DNA from: Collinsella sp.
GTDB lineage: Bacteria > Actinomycetota > Coriobacteriia > Coriobacteriales > Coriobacteriaceae
Direction of reading: 5' to 3'
Assembly: GCA_019425005.1 (NCBI GenBank)
Contig: JAHYYK010000023.1
Span: forward strand, 26,708-37,613
DNA length: 10,906 bases
Below, in pieces: positions 5,356 to 10,906 of the stretch; the first letter of the stretch is position 1; each line of letters begins with the position of its first letter. The notes under the pieces are model-generated. The model saw nothing but the letters and a program-made list of their open reading frames with translations, did not search any database and had not been told where the DNA came from. A program made the translations under genes and the position numbers.

Positions 5356-6957
5356 CTACGACGCCAGCGTGGCGATGACGGCTTCGTCGCCAGCGTATAT
5401 AAGGGTGTTGCCGTCGGGGATGATCGTTTGGCCGTCGCGCTTGAGCATCACGACGATAAAGGGGTGCTTGCCTTGCGGCACGTCGCGCAGACGCTGTCCA
5501 GCCAAGCGACCGTGGGGAGTCACGGTAACCTCGCACAGCGTAACCTCGGCACGCTCCTCAAACGTTGGAGCGGCCATAACCAGAAGGTCGCCTTCTTCGA
5601 TCATGGTATCCCCGTTGGGCAGCACCGGGTGCGCGCCGTCGCGCAGTACCAGGACCACGAGCATGTCCGTGACGCTGCCAATGTCCGCGAGTGAGCGCCC
5701 GGCAAACGGATGACCCGCGCCCACCTTGAGCTTGACGAACGACATGCCGTCTTCGTCGCGGTAGTCGTTAAACGTGCGGCGCACGTCGCCTTCTGCGTCG
5801 ATCATGTCGAGCTTTTTCGCCACCGCCGGCAGCAGCGAGCCCTGCACCACAATGCTCGACACGGCAATTACAAAGACCAGGTCAAATAGGTCATGTCCAC
5901 CGGGAACACCGGCCACTACGGCAAAGAGGCTAAATACGACCGAAGCCGCGCCGCGCAGACCCGCCCAGCTTACGAGTGCGACCTGGCGAGGGTTGGTCCT
6001 AAACGGCGCCAACAGCAGGCCGACGGCGATGGGGCGGCTCGCAAAGAGCATAAACGCCATGAGTGCCAAGCCCGGTGGCAGCATTTGCGGCAGGCGGGCG
6101 GGTGTGACGAGCAGGCCGAGCAAAAAGAAGATGGTCATCTCGGCCATTTCGGTGAGGGTATCGAAGAAGTGCGCCATCTCGACCTTGCCGGTGATGTCGC
6201 TGGCACCCAGCACGATGCCGGCCAGGTATACGGCCAAAAAGCCGTTGCCACCCAGATAGCCCGGCAGCGCGTAGGCAACGATCGCCACGGCGAACAAAAA
6301 GATGGTCTGCGCGCCCTCGGCCGTTGCGCGTGCGCGCTCTATCAGGCGGCTGGATGCCCAGCCGATGGCAAGACCCAACCCCACGCCCAGGATGATCTGC
6401 TTGGCCAGCAGCATGGGGATGTCGATGTTGCCGCCGGCCGCGAGGGTCGCGAGCACCGCGGTGAGCATGTAGGCGACGGGGTCGTTTGAGCCCGATTCGA
6501 CCTCGAGCAGCGAGTCGGTGCCGCCGCGCAGCGACAGGTTGTGCTCGCGCAGCACGCTAAAGACGCTCGCCGCATCGGTCGATGCTACGACTGAGCCCAG
6601 CAGCAGGCCGCCGATCCAGTCGAAGCCCAGTACAAAGTGCGCAAACGCACCCGTAATGCCAGCAGTGATGACGACACCGAGCGTGCTCAGCAGCACCGCA
6701 GGCGCGGCGACAGGTTTGGCACGGTCGATGTTGGTGTTAAAGCCGCCGTAGAACATGATGAACAGCAGCGCCGTGCTGCAGACGGTTTCGGTGAGCGCAT
6801 AGTCGCTAAAATCGATGTGCGCCGGGCCGTTGACACCCAGCAGCATGCCGAGCGCGATAAAGATGAGCAGGGTGGGGAAGGGGAGCTTTTTGCCGACGGG
6901 TTTGATGGTCAGACACAGAATAATGACGAGGCCGATAAAGAGAAGTATCTGGTTCAT
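5356..6957 (-). CDS. CPA1-family K+/H+ (or Na+/H+) antiporter, NhaP2/YcgO type
   Basis: 533 aa. Residues 1-about 385 form the antiporter domain, with roughly a dozen hydrophobic helices. It carries the CPA1 signatures STDAASVF (126-133), ESGSNDP (154-160, with the N158-D159 ion-binding pair) and WAGLRGAASV (331-340). The soluble tail holds two RCK_C/TrkA-C-like domains, about 405-464 and 474-532 (LPNGDTMIEEGDLLVMA; IPDGNTLIYAGDEAVIA), which in this family sense nucleotides or other ligands and gate transport. Role: exchange of K+ or Na+ for protons across the membrane for ion and pH balance; K+ specificity is only suggested by the RCK domains. Start ATG at 6957; AGGA lies about 14 nt upstream, a weak site. 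Stop TAG at 5358-5356. It is divergent from the phosphatase gene and is a single-gene unit. Confidence 0.92.
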   Translation of the reverse strand: MNQILLFIGLVIILCLTIKPVGKKLPFPTLLIFIALGMLLGVNGPAHIDFSDYALTETVCSTALLFIMFYGGFNTNIDRAKPVAAPAVLLSTLGVVITAGITGAFAHFVLGFDWIGGLLLGSVVASTDAASVFSVLREHNLSLRGGTDSLLEVESGSNDPVAYMLTAVLATLAAGGNIDIPMLLAKQIILGVGLGLAIGWASSRLIERARATAEGAQTIFLFAVAIVAYALPGYLGGNGFLAVYLAGIVLGASDITGKVEMAHFFDTLTEMAEMTIFFLLGLLVTPARLPQMLPPGLALMAFMLFASRPIAVGLLLAPFRTNPRQVALVSWAGLRGAASVVFSLFAVVAGVPGGHDLFDLVFVIAVSSIVVQGSLLPAVAKKLDMIDAEGDVRRTFNDYRDEDGMSFVKLKVGAGHPFAGRSLADIGSVTDMLVVLVLRDGAHPVLPNGDTMIEEGDLLVMAAPTFEERAEVTLCEVTVTPHGRLAGQRLRDVPQGKHPFIVVMLKRDGQTIIPDGNTLIYAGDEAVIATLAS

Positions 6958-7177
6958 GGATGGTGTCCGTCCTGGGTGGTTGGCGTGGCACGGTCAGTTG
7001 TCTGCGGTTATTTGTACCCAAAGGTGGTGGGTTTATGGGCCTGGATTGCGGGCGTGCGCATTTTCGACACGAGGCTGCGATGCGAGCGTCGCTGGTCGGG
7101 GCGCTGGGCCAGACGGCGTGGCGTGAGCGGCGCGGGTTGGCAGGCGTGCGCTGGCGACCGTTGACGGTATGCAACCC

Positions 7178-7206
7178 TTTCCAGCTTTATTACAACGGAG
7201 TACAAT
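7178..7206 (+). promoter_or_regulatory. candidate promoter of the metallophosphatase gene
   Basis: TACAAT (7201-7206) with TTTCCA (7178-7183) 17 nt upstream. A TTGACG at 7161-7166 is a better -35 but is too far from this -10. The start would be near 7213, leaving a leader of about 70 nt. The remainder of the 6958-7281 gap shows no convincing gene. Confidence 0.4.
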
Positions 7207-7220
7207 GGGTAACGTTTAAG

Positions 7221-7231
7221 TTCAACTTGAA
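7221..7231. promoter_or_regulatory. palindrome TTCAACTTGAA near the predicted start
   Basis: A perfect TTCAA-C-TTGAA, extendable outward with one mismatch, sits just downstream of the predicted transcription start. The position fits a repressor site; no regulator is recognised. Confidence 0.35.
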
Positions 7232-7238
7232 GTTTTAG

Positions 7239-7263
7239 TTGCGGCTCCGGGCTTCGGCCGCAA
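7239..7263 (+). promoter_or_regulatory. leader hairpin before the phosphatase ribosome site
   Basis: TTGCGG (7239-7244) pairs with CCGCAA (7258-7263), with an inner CCG-GGCTT-CGG. It ends 3 nt before the ribosome site AAAGAGAGG (7267-7275). It may stabilise the mRNA or modulate translation. There is no T-run. Confidence 0.45.
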
Positions 7264-7281
7264 TGTAAAGAGAGGCGTTCC

Positions 7282-8121
7282 ATGGCGATCTATGTGACAT
7301 CTGATGCTCACGGGCACGTGCGTGCGCTTGACGAGGCCCTGTCCAAGATTTCGCTGGCGTCCGACGATACGCTGTACGTGCTGGGTGACATGATCGATCG
7401 CGGGCCCGATCCGGTTGGCGTTATTAAGCTCGTGCGCTCGCTACCCAACGCTCGCGTGCTCAAGGGCAATCACGAGCAGATCATGCTCGATGCCATCATT
7501 GGCCAGGATCCGCTCGATGCCGAGACCTGGGATATCAACGGCGGTTGGACTACCCGTCAGCAGCTCAACGATATGGAATTTGAGGCGTACGAGGAGCTCG
7601 TGCGTTGGATGGCGACGCTGCCGCTCTACGCGGTAGCCGAGACTGACGAGCGCCCGTACCTGCTGGTACATGCCGGCATCCAGACCGAGGCGGCGCGGGC
7701 GTTTTTGCTTGAACATGGGGTTGATTGTGCCGATGGTGCCGGAGCGGTTAGCGCCGATCGCGAGCTACTACAGCAGATGCTTGCGGTGCAGTCGTCCGAT
7801 GACTTGCTGTGGATTCGTCATGGCTACTGGGATGCGTCGACGGGGCTGCTTTCTGCCGAGGGCAAGGGTCCGGTCGTGGTGAGCGGCCACACGCCCACGG
7901 TGTCGCTTGGACGTTATTGCGAGGTCGGCGGCCTGGCGGGGCTCGATGAGGAGTCGGGCCGTGGGCAGATCGTGCGCCTGGGCGGCGAGGACACCGCCGG
8001 CGTGCCCGATCGCATCGACATCGACTGCGCCGCCGCCACTGGTTCCGAGTTCGGCCGCGTCGGCATCCTGCGCCTGGATGATGGTGCGGAGTTCTACGCA
8101 AATATCAAGCCTGGAGAATGA
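7282..8121 (+). CDS. PPP-type metallophosphatase (serine/threonine protein phosphatase or ApaH-like)
   Basis: 279 aa, ATG at 7282 with AAAGAGAGG 6 nt upstream; stop TGA at 8119-8121. All dinuclear-metal motifs of the calcineurin-like PPP family are present in order: DAH (D8, H10), GDMIDRG (D36, D39, R40), GNHE (N63, H64), HAG (H130) and GHTP (H203). WIR (177-179) precedes the last motif, as in lambda-phosphatase and PrpA-like bacterial enzymes. Expected role: cytosolic hydrolysis of phosphomonoesters on proteins or of dinucleoside polyphosphates; the substrate cannot be read from sequence. There is no signal peptide or membrane helix. It stands alone, divergent from the antiporter gene, with a leader hairpin. 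The acidic C-terminal quarter (about 215-260) is less conserved. Confidence 0.9.
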   Translation: MAIYVTSDAHGHVRALDEALSKISLASDDTLYVLGDMIDRGPDPVGVIKLVRSLPNARVLKGNHEQIMLDAIIGQDPLDAETWDINGGWTTRQQLNDMEFEAYEELVRWMATLPLYAVAETDERPYLLVHAGIQTEAARAFLLEHGVDCADGAGAVSADRELLQQMLAVQSSDDLLWIRHGYWDASTGLLSAEGKGPVVVSGHTPTVSLGRYCEVGGLAGLDEESGRGQIVRLGGEDTAGVPDRIDIDCAAATGSEFGRVGILRLDDGAEFYANIKPGE

Positions 8122-8181
8122 TGGCGCAAGGGGTCGCTAATTTGGGACGGGCTTTTTTGACTGCTTTTGCCCTTCTGCCAA

Positions 8182-8222
8182 CCAAATGATTTTTCTGGGA
8201 CGGGGATTAAATAATCATTTGG
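8182..8222. repeat. 10-bp inverted repeat CCAAATGATT / AATCATTTGG
   Basis: Arms 8182-8191 and 8213-8222, perfect, with a 21-nt loop containing TGGGACGGGG. A similar TTGGGACGGGC occurs upstream at about 8142. It lies between the phosphatase stop codon and the 123-nt element, and may be a short interspersed repeat or a 3' hairpin. Confidence 0.5.
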
Positions 8223-8233
8223 CTGCCCGCTGG

Positions 8234-8356
8234 CTAAGTGAGTAGACTTTTTTGGAAATGCCGAGCAGCCGGCAAATTTGCCTCAACAAAACCGCAGGTC
8301 ACTGACTTGTGTTTTGCCGGTGTGGTCAGGGATTCGGCAAAAGTCTACTCACTTAG
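8234..8356. repeat. 123-nt MITE-like / structured element, copy 2
   Basis: Same length and ends as the element at 5143-5265. The 18-bp terminal repeat reads CTAAGTGAGTAGACTTTT, differing at position 13, and its partner arm carries the matching change (G-C in copy 1, A-T here). An inner stem CCGGCAAA/TTTGCCGG is perfect in this copy. Just outside, TTTGCG-TGT-CGCAAA (from 8358) forms a hairpin, and CAACGAGACCCC is shared with copy 1. It lies about 50 nt past the flippase stop codon. Confidence 0.8.
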
Positions 8357-8405
8357 TTTTGCGTGTCGCAAATCGTCCGCAACGAGACCCCCCCCATTGC
8401 GCCAA

Positions 8406-9980
8406 TTAGGCGCCGTACGGGTTGCGGTCGCGTTCTATGCGCTGGCGAATGTGGGCGTATTCGACAATCAACAGCACCAGGAGTAGGGCCATGATGGCTA
8501 GGTAGCTCACCACAGCGCCCATCAGACCCAGTAGCTTAATCAGGATCACCGGCAGCACCACGCTTACGGCGAAGCAGATCAGGTAGATCTTGGTGACGTC
8601 TCCAGCGTGGCGCAGCACCGTGATAATGGCGTAGATAAAATCGATGGCCGCGGTTACGCCGCCGGCGACGACCATCAGCAGCGCCAGCGTACGGTAGCGT
8701 TCAAAGCTGAGGCCGTACATAAAGCTCATGAGGGGAATACCGGGACCTGCCATAAATGCGGCGCACACGCCGGTGATGACCACGATCAGCGCCATAACGG
8801 CAACAATAATCAGGTCAAAGCGACGACGCTTGCGAGGATTAGCCCAAATGCTCGACAAGCGCAGGAGCTGCGGTTTATAGATAAATCCAATGCTCAGCAA
8901 AATAGCCTGCGCCGGAAAGAACAGGGCATTAAAGTACAGCTGATATTTGTATGCCAGCGTGCCTTCCATCACAAACTTGGGCATGCTCTCAATAAGGTTG
9001 AACAGGAACAGTGCACCAAAGAGCGGGGCGCACTGGACAAACAGGTGGCCGACCTCGCGCAGGCTCACGTGGCGCGATTTTTCGGTCTCGAGCAGGGCAA
9101 GCGGCGCGGTGACCAGCACGAGCGAGGCGATGGCGGTGACACCCATGGCCATGGCCGCGATGGGCATGCTGCGCGTGAGGAACAGTGCCACGCTAAAGAC
9201 CGCGATGACGCCGGCGGAACGCAGCGTTTGGCTCATGCCGGCCAAATAGAGCTTGTCGGCCTGCTGCAGGCGGCCCTCGTACACGTCGGCGATGCCGTCG
9301 ATCACCTTATAGAGGTAGACGCCCAGGCCGATCGTGGCCATCTGCGCATCGTAGCCGCGGGCGCTGCTGTATACCAGGCCGCATGCCAGCGCGAGCGCTC
9401 CGCAGAGCCAGCGGTTGAGCTGGTAAGAGGCAAAGGACGTCTTTTCGTCGATGTCCGAGACCTGGAAATTGCGCACGCCGTAGTTGCACGCGATCATGAT
9501 GAGCGTGCCGGTGACAAAGGCGATGGAGAATTTGCCAGCCTCCTCGGCGCCCGCGAGCTGTGTGGACACGATGGTGAGCAACGGAAACGCCATGCCCCAC
9601 ACGGCGGTGCCCAGGGTATTCCAAAGGTAGTCGCGACGGGTGGCGTGATCTTCGTACTCGGCTTCTTGCGTGGAGAAGCCGCCGCCGTAGACGGCTCCGA
9701 GCAGGCGGTTCCACCAGGCATTGACCATGCGGTGGATGGGGCCGGGCTGGCGATTGCGCTCGCGGCGACGGCGTGTGGCCTGGCTGCTGTCGGGACCGCC
9801 GGCGTTACGCTGGCTTAGCTCTTGGATTCGTGCGAGCTCCTCGGCGGTGTGCGATGCGGGGAACAGGCCGTTCTCGATGCGTCCGCCCTGCCCGTGCGCC
9901 CCGTCCGATACGGTGGGGTCGGCGACGCCATTGCGGCGGGCGATGGCGCGGCGAATGCTATCGATGGGCGTGATGCTCAA
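8406..9980 (-). CDS. polysaccharide flippase-like membrane protein (MOP superfamily, Wzx/RfbX type)
   Basis: 524 aa from a TTG start (9980-9978), chosen because AAAGGA lies 7 nt upstream on the minus strand (plus-strand TCCTTT at 9988-9993) and a -10 TATACT lies about 29 nt upstream. A longer in-frame reading to 10298 would translate the palindromic repeats and is not credible. Residues 1-about 115 are hydrophilic, with an Arg run (RRRRERNR, about 70-77), an unusual cytoplasmic extension. About 12 hydrophobic segments follow, from the region of WNTLGTAVWGMAFPLL to the Leu/Val-rich end. The pattern fits lipid-linked oligosaccharide translocators for capsule, O-unit or wall polymers, though substrate and exact family are uncertain from sequence alone. 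No glycosyltransferase genes are adjacent, so it is an orphan. Stop TAA at 8408-8406. Confidence 0.82.
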   Translation of the reverse strand: MSITPIDSIRRAIARRNGVADPTVSDGAHGQGGRIENGLFPASHTAEELARIQELSQRNAGGPDSSQATRRRRERNRQPGPIHRMVNAWWNRLLGAVYGGGFSTQEAEYEDHATRRDYLWNTLGTAVWGMAFPLLTIVSTQLAGAEEAGKFSIAFVTGTLIMIACNYGVRNFQVSDIDEKTSFASYQLNRWLCGALALACGLVYSSARGYDAQMATIGLGVYLYKVIDGIADVYEGRLQQADKLYLAGMSQTLRSAGVIAVFSVALFLTRSMPIAAMAMGVTAIASLVLVTAPLALLETEKSRHVSLREVGHLFVQCAPLFGALFLFNLIESMPKFVMEGTLAYKYQLYFNALFFPAQAILLSIGFIYKPQLLRLSSIWANPRKRRRFDLIIVAVMALIVVITGVCAAFMAGPGIPLMSFMYGLSFERYRTLALLMVVAGGVTAAIDFIYAIITVLRHAGDVTKIYLICFAVSVVLPVILIKLLGLMGAVVSYLAIMALLLVLLIVEYAHIRQRIERDRNPYGA

Positions 9981-10008
9981 AGCGGAGTCCTTTCTATTGC
10001 TGCGCTCT

Positions 10009-10014
10009 AGTATA
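10009..10014 (-). promoter_or_regulatory. candidate -10 of the flippase gene
   Basis: TATACT on the minus strand, upstream of the AAAGGA ribosome site. No good -35 is seen at 16-18 nt, so confidence is limited. Confidence 0.45.
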
Positions 10015-10041
10015 GACGCGACGGTGTTCGTTCGTGTTTTT

Positions 10042-10054
10042 GAACAGGTTGTTC
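10042..10054. promoter_or_regulatory. inverted repeat GAACA-GGT-TGTTC upstream of the flippase promoter
   Basis: Perfect 5-bp arms with a 3-nt centre, about 28-45 nt upstream of the -10. GTTCG is repeated nearby (10026, 10051). It resembles a LexA box, but the GAAC/GTTC spacing is 5 rather than 4, so a different regulator is more likely, if any. Confidence 0.35.
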
Positions 10055-10080
10055 GATAATTTCGGCGGCGCCATTCAGTA

Positions 10081-10140
10081 GCCGGCACTCGGGGACGTTC
10101 CTTATGTGCCGGCACTTTAGGAACGTCCCCGAGTGCCGGC
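10081..10140. repeat. perfect 22-bp inverted repeat with self-palindromic loop
   Basis: Arms 10081-10102 and 10119-10140 are exact complements (GCCGGCACTCGGGGACG... and its mirror). The 16-nt loop contains GTGCCGGCAC, itself palindromic and repeating the arm's end. Degenerate partial copies follow: CGGGGACGCTCCTT at 10144, and GTCCCCAACGA / GTCCCCAATGA at about 10179 and 10207. It lies between divergent genes and has no T-run, which is typical of an interspersed palindromic repeat cluster. Confidence 0.82.
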
Positions 10141-10269
10141 ATCCGGGGACGCTCCTTGGTTGTTGCCTGTTCAAGAGTGTCCCCAACGATTAGTCGTTTA
10201 AAAACGTCCCCAATGACTAGGCCGCTTGCCTGCGATTTTTGACCGTTGGGCGGGCTTGCCGCCCTTGCC

Positions 10270-10285
10270 GCAAAAACGTTTTTGC
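10270..10285. promoter_or_regulatory. 16-bp perfect palindrome in the pckA upstream region
   Basis: GCAAAAACGTTTTTGC, fully self-complementary, 75-90 nt before the pckA start, is a plausible operator. A GC hairpin GGGCGG-GCTTG-CCGCCC (10248-10264) lies directly upstream. A clear -35/-10 pair could not be assigned here. Confidence 0.5.
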
Positions 10286-10302
10286 ATATCGGGTACAACG
10301 GG

Positions 10303-10318
10303 CTTTACGTGAGTAAAG
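10303..10318. promoter_or_regulatory. inverted repeat CTTTAC-GTGA-GTAAAG before pckA
   Basis: Perfect 6-bp arms with a 4-nt centre, 42-57 nt upstream of the pckA ATG. It could be a second operator or a leader hairpin, depending on where transcription starts. Confidence 0.42.
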
Positions 10319-10359
10319 TGCGCGCCTCGTCCACGTGTCGCGCTTTTAAAGGAGGCCCC

Positions 10360-10906
10360 ATGCCAGGTGTTACCCCTGCAGAAGTTCTGTCCAACTTTGG
10401 CATTACGCTGGTCGAAGATCCCGCCGAGAATCAGCCCCGTCTGCTGGTCGATCTACCCGCCGCGGAGCTCGTCGAGCACGCCATCCGCCGCGAAGAAGGC
10501 CGCATGGCATCCAACGGCGCGCTGGTGATTGAGACGGGGGAGCGCACCGGCCGTTCACCCAACGATCGCTTTATCGTTGACACCCCCGATGTTCACGACA
10601 AGATTGCCTGGGGCGCGGTCAACCGCCCGCTGTCCGTCGAGAGCTATGAGGCCATCAAGGCCGGCATCGTCGACTATCTCAACGAGCGCGACGTGTTCGT
10701 CACCCGCGGCATGGCAGGCGCCGACCGCAACCACACGCGTCGACTGCTCGTTGCCTGCGAGCGTGCCAGCCAGGCACTCTTTATCAAGCAGATGCTCGCC
10801 CGACCGCTTGCCCGCGAAATCGCGCGCACCGGCGAGCCCGACTTCTGCGTGCTCGCAGCGCCCGGTTACCAGTGCGACCCCGCCATCAAGGGCCTCAACT
10901 CCAGCG
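10360..10906 (+). CDS. pckA: phosphoenolpyruvate carboxykinase (ATP), 3'-truncated by window edge
   Basis: 182 complete codons are visible from ATG 10360, with AAAGGAGG (10348-10355) 4 nt upstream; no stop occurs before the window ends. The N-terminal domain matches ATP-type PEPCK: REEGRMASNGALVIETG, then TGRSPNDRF, DKIAWGAVNRP, and YLNERDVFV; GMAGAD follows. The catalytic P-loop and metal residues lie further downstream, out of view. The enzyme interconverts oxaloacetate + ATP with phosphoenolpyruvate + CO2 + ADP in the cytosol. In saccharolytic gut anaerobes it often runs toward oxaloacetate, conserving ATP. Upstream palindromes at 10270 and 10303 suggest transcriptional control. It is divergent from the flippase gene, separated by 379 nt of repeats and candidate regulatory sites. 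Confidence 0.94.
   Translation, partial: MPGVTPAEVLSNFGITLVEDPAENQPRLLVDLPAAELVEHAIRREEGRMASNGALVIETGERTGRSPNDRFIVDTPDVHDKIAWGAVNRPLSVESYEAIKAGIVDYLNERDVFVTRGMAGADRNHTRRLLVACERASQALFIKQMLARPLAREIARTGEPDFCVLAAPGYQCDPAIKGLNSS

Noticed and set aside
6960..7238. 92-codon plus-strand frame in the antiporter/phosphatase gap
   Set aside because: No ribosome site, no recognisable features, and it spans the predicted phosphatase promoter.
8607..9818. 403-codon plus-strand frame opposite the flippase gene
   Set aside because: Low-complexity charged product typical of the antisense of membrane-protein codons; the flippase frame has clear helices and a ribosome site.
10042..10054. Second LexA box (GAACAGGTTGTTC)
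   Set aside because: The spacing between GAAC and GTTC is 5 nt, not 4, so it does not fit the LexA consensus.
9981..10298. Extension of the flippase frame to an ATG at 10298
   Set aside because: It would translate the palindromic repeats and the predicted promoter; the TTG at 9980 has a well-spaced AAAGGA.

Overview
The window looks like chromosomal DNA of a high-GC, gut-type actinobacterium, most likely a Coriobacteriia member close to Collinsella. This is inferred from GC-rich codon use, strong AGGAGG-type ribosome sites, an ATP-type phosphoenolpyruvate carboxykinase, and short palindromic and MITE-like repeats between genes. No rRNA or other taxonomic marker is present, so the genus is an inference. 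Both ends cut through genes.

Left part (1-3892, + strand): the 3' portion of brxL, the AAA+/Lon-like protein of BREX-type phage defence, followed by two unrecognised genes (450 and 65 aa) that look co-transcribed. The rest of any BREX locus would lie to the left of the window.

Middle part (3893-4960): an AT-richer islet. A consensus sigma70-type promoter has a LexA (SOS) box between its -35 and -10. Next come a gene for a ~56-nt small RNA ending in an intrinsic terminator and, only 4 nt after the terminator T-run, the ribosome site of a DUF3800-family gene. Downstream of that gene lie two more copies of the same small-RNA gene, on the opposite strand. All three share an extended -10 (TGnTATAAA), a 5' hairpin whose sequence varies while its pairing is kept, a common core, and a GC-rich terminator. 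This DUF3800/three-sRNA/SOS-promoter module is the best candidate here for a poorly described system, possibly defence- or toxin-antitoxin-like.

Right part (5356-10906): ordinary chromosome. A minus-strand CPA1-type K+ or Na+/H+ antiporter with two C-terminal RCK_C domains and a plus-strand PPP-type metallophosphatase are divergent. A minus-strand MOP-superfamily polysaccharide flippase (TTG start) and the beginning of plus-strand pckA are also divergent. Two 123-nt imperfect-repeat elements with 18-bp terminal inverted repeats sit just past the stop codons of the two minus-strand transporter genes. Other palindromes fill the gaps, including a perfect 22-bp inverted repeat between the flippase and pckA.

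Functional picture: a defence-gene tail plus a probably acquired DUF3800/sRNA module abut housekeeping ion-transport, phosphatase, envelope and gluconeogenic/anaplerotic genes. No tRNA, rRNA, CRISPR array, transposase or integrase was seen.
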